Of a DNA stretch of 6,727 nucleotides, positions 6,354 to 6,727 are shown piece by piece. Source of the stretch: Flavicella sp042091695 (GTDB taxonomy: Bacteria; Bacteroidota; Bacteroidia; Flavobacteriales; Flavobacteriaceae). Both the position numbers and the translations under genes were made by a program. Numbering within the stretch: the first letter of the stretch is position 1; each line of letters starts with the position of its first letter. The notes beneath the pieces are model-generated. The model saw nothing but the letters and a program-made list of their open reading frames with translations, was not told the origin of the DNA and did not search any database. Where the stretch lies: contig JBELHA010000076.1 of assembly GCA_042091695.1 (NCBI GenBank), forward strand, positions 1-6,727. The letters run 5' to 3'.

Positions 6354-6387
6354 AAATCTACACAGTATTTTACGGTGTAGATTTTTT
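6354..6387 (+). terminator. Intrinsic terminator of the eight-cysteine gene
   Basis: AAATCTACAC (6354-6363) pairs perfectly with GTGTAGATTT (6375-6384), and inner pairs GT/AC may extend the stem past one mismatch. Six T (6382-6387) end the structure, overlapping the stem foot. It begins 27 bases after the stop codon at 6327. Confidence 0.85.
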
Positions 6388-6427
6388 GCGTTTTAAAACA
6401 ATAGCACGGTACTTATTATTTAATTTT

Positions 6428-6446
6428 ATACGACTATCACTCGTAT
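6428..6446. repeat. Inverted repeat ATACGA-N7-TCGTAT
   Basis: These are perfect 6-bp arms (6428-6433 and 6441-6446) around CTATCAC. The size and spacing suit a dimeric regulator site or a small hairpin. There is no T run on either side, so it is not a terminator. Its function is unknown and chance is possible in AT-rich DNA. Confidence 0.35.
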
Positions 6447-6479
6447 TAACCGAATCGAAGAAAACAAATAGTGAGACAC

Positions 6480-6514
6480 AAAAAAAGCCATGAGATTAAT
6501 CAGATCTCATGGCT
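6480..6514 (-). terminator. Strong minus-strand intrinsic terminator with no visible gene
   Basis: AGCCATGAGAT (6486-6496) and ATCTCATGGCT (6504-6514) form a perfect 11-bp stem with a 7-nt loop. On the minus strand the stem is followed by a run of seven T (6486-6480). On the plus strand no T run follows. It must end a transcript coming from the right, yet no protein gene on that strand is seen within 213 bases. Confidence 0.8.
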
Positions 6515-6535
6515 ACTAACATCAACAAAAAAAAA

Positions 6536-6573
6536 TCACGAAAAAGTGGTTTGCTCACGAATTGAATTCGTGA
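6536..6573 (-). promoter_or_regulatory. Heptamer TCACGAA, two direct and one inverted copy, with 19-bp palindrome
   Basis: TCACGAA occurs at 6536-6542 and 6555-6561, and its complement TTCGTGA at 6567-6573. The latter two are the ends of a perfect 19-bp palindrome (TCACGAATT, central G, AATTCGTGA). In a minus-strand RNA the first copy could pair with either later copy. The outer pairing would be followed at once by nine U (6535-6527), like a weak terminator. As DNA it could be an operator with an extra half-site. Confidence 0.4.
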
Positions 6574-6727
6574 AACATATAGTGTTAATTCCATAAAGTT
6601 CTACTGAATGGAAAATATCTACAAACTCATCAAGCACAACAAGTGCTAATGGCAGTTCTAAAAAGTTAAGTTGGATATAATGTATTCATAGGGGTAGGTT
6701 TTAGTAAAAATTGAAATTTTTAAAGAA

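Larger units (their letters stand above)
6388..6727. other. Gene-free stretch with several inverted repeats
   Basis: No frame on either strand gives a convincing protein here. Contents are an inverted repeat ATACGA-N7-TCGTAT (6428-6446), a minus-strand terminator (6480-6514), a heptamer in two direct copies and one inverted copy, and a 19-bp palindrome (6555-6573). There are also two further short hairpins (TTCCAT/ATGGAA at 6589-6613 and AGCAC/GTGCT at 6633-6647). A possible plus-strand promoter TTG-N21-TAGGTTTT (6671-6702), with seven of eight bases in its -7 element, may serve a gene beyond the right edge. A minus-strand regulatory RNA is one reading. Confidence 0.5.

Noticed and set aside
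6496..6594. A 32-codon minus-strand frame starting MELTLYVSRIQF and ending inside the terminator stem
   Set aside because: It runs through the palindrome, the nine-T run and the terminator, so its residues are dictated by those structures. A stop inside the terminator hairpin is unlikely for a real gene, and nothing supports its start.
6706..6721. AT-only palindrome AAAAATT-GA-AATTTTT near the right edge
   Set aside because: It is made only of A and T in an AT-rich region, and chance is a sufficient explanation.
6658..6726. A minus-strand frame open from the right edge for 22 codons, possibly the end of a gene beyond the window
   Set aside because: It is too short to judge, and 22 open codons in AT-rich DNA is not significant. 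It remains the main alternative explanation for the orphan terminator.
6388..6727. CRISPR array, tRNA or insertion-sequence end
   Set aside because: There are no regularly spaced repeats, no cloverleaf and no transposase fragment or matching terminal repeats in this stretch.

Overview
The window looks like the chromosome of a member of the Bacteroidota, most likely Flavobacteriaceae. The DNA is AT-rich. Protein signatures are of the Bacteroidota type, such as the L32 N-terminus MAHPKRKISK and the DUF177 start KAFDIPFIGLKEGKH. The order pdxA / DUF177 / rpmF / fabH / accB / accC is familiar from this group. Several upstream regions carry a perfect match to the Bacteroidota -7 promoter element TAnnTTTG, and clear Shine-Dalgarno sites are absent.

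Positions 1-4547 are a block transcribed on the minus strand, read from right to left. It holds pdxA (vitamin B6 synthesis), a DUF177/YceD protein overlapping rpmF (ribosomal protein L32), then fabH, accB and accC (start of fatty acid synthesis). accC runs off the left edge, with 301 codons present. Three probable promoters divide the block: before pdxA, before DUF177-rpmF and before fabH. A strong bidirectional terminator sits between rpmF and fabH. The ribosomal pair and the fatty acid set are therefore probably separate transcripts, linked only by partial read-through.

At 4611-5192, ribE (riboflavin synthase) is divergent from pdxA across 63 bp. The two predicted -7 elements lie 7 bp apart and face each other, so polymerases on the two promoters should exclude one another. 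At 5225-5912, on the minus strand, are two tandem paralogous small membrane proteins of the DoxX-like kind.

At 6079-6327, on the plus strand, is an 82-residue cytosolic protein with eight cysteines in two tandem four-Cys units, followed by a good intrinsic terminator. Its motifs resemble those of high-potential iron-sulfur proteins, but no function is assigned. The last 340 bases (6388-6727) have no convincing gene. They hold a strong minus-strand terminator with no visible gene to serve, a 19-bp palindrome, a repeated heptamer that allows two alternative hairpins, and other inverted repeats. This stretch is the best candidate here for an undescribed element, perhaps a small structured RNA or a regulatory leader. 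The rest is ordinary housekeeping content.
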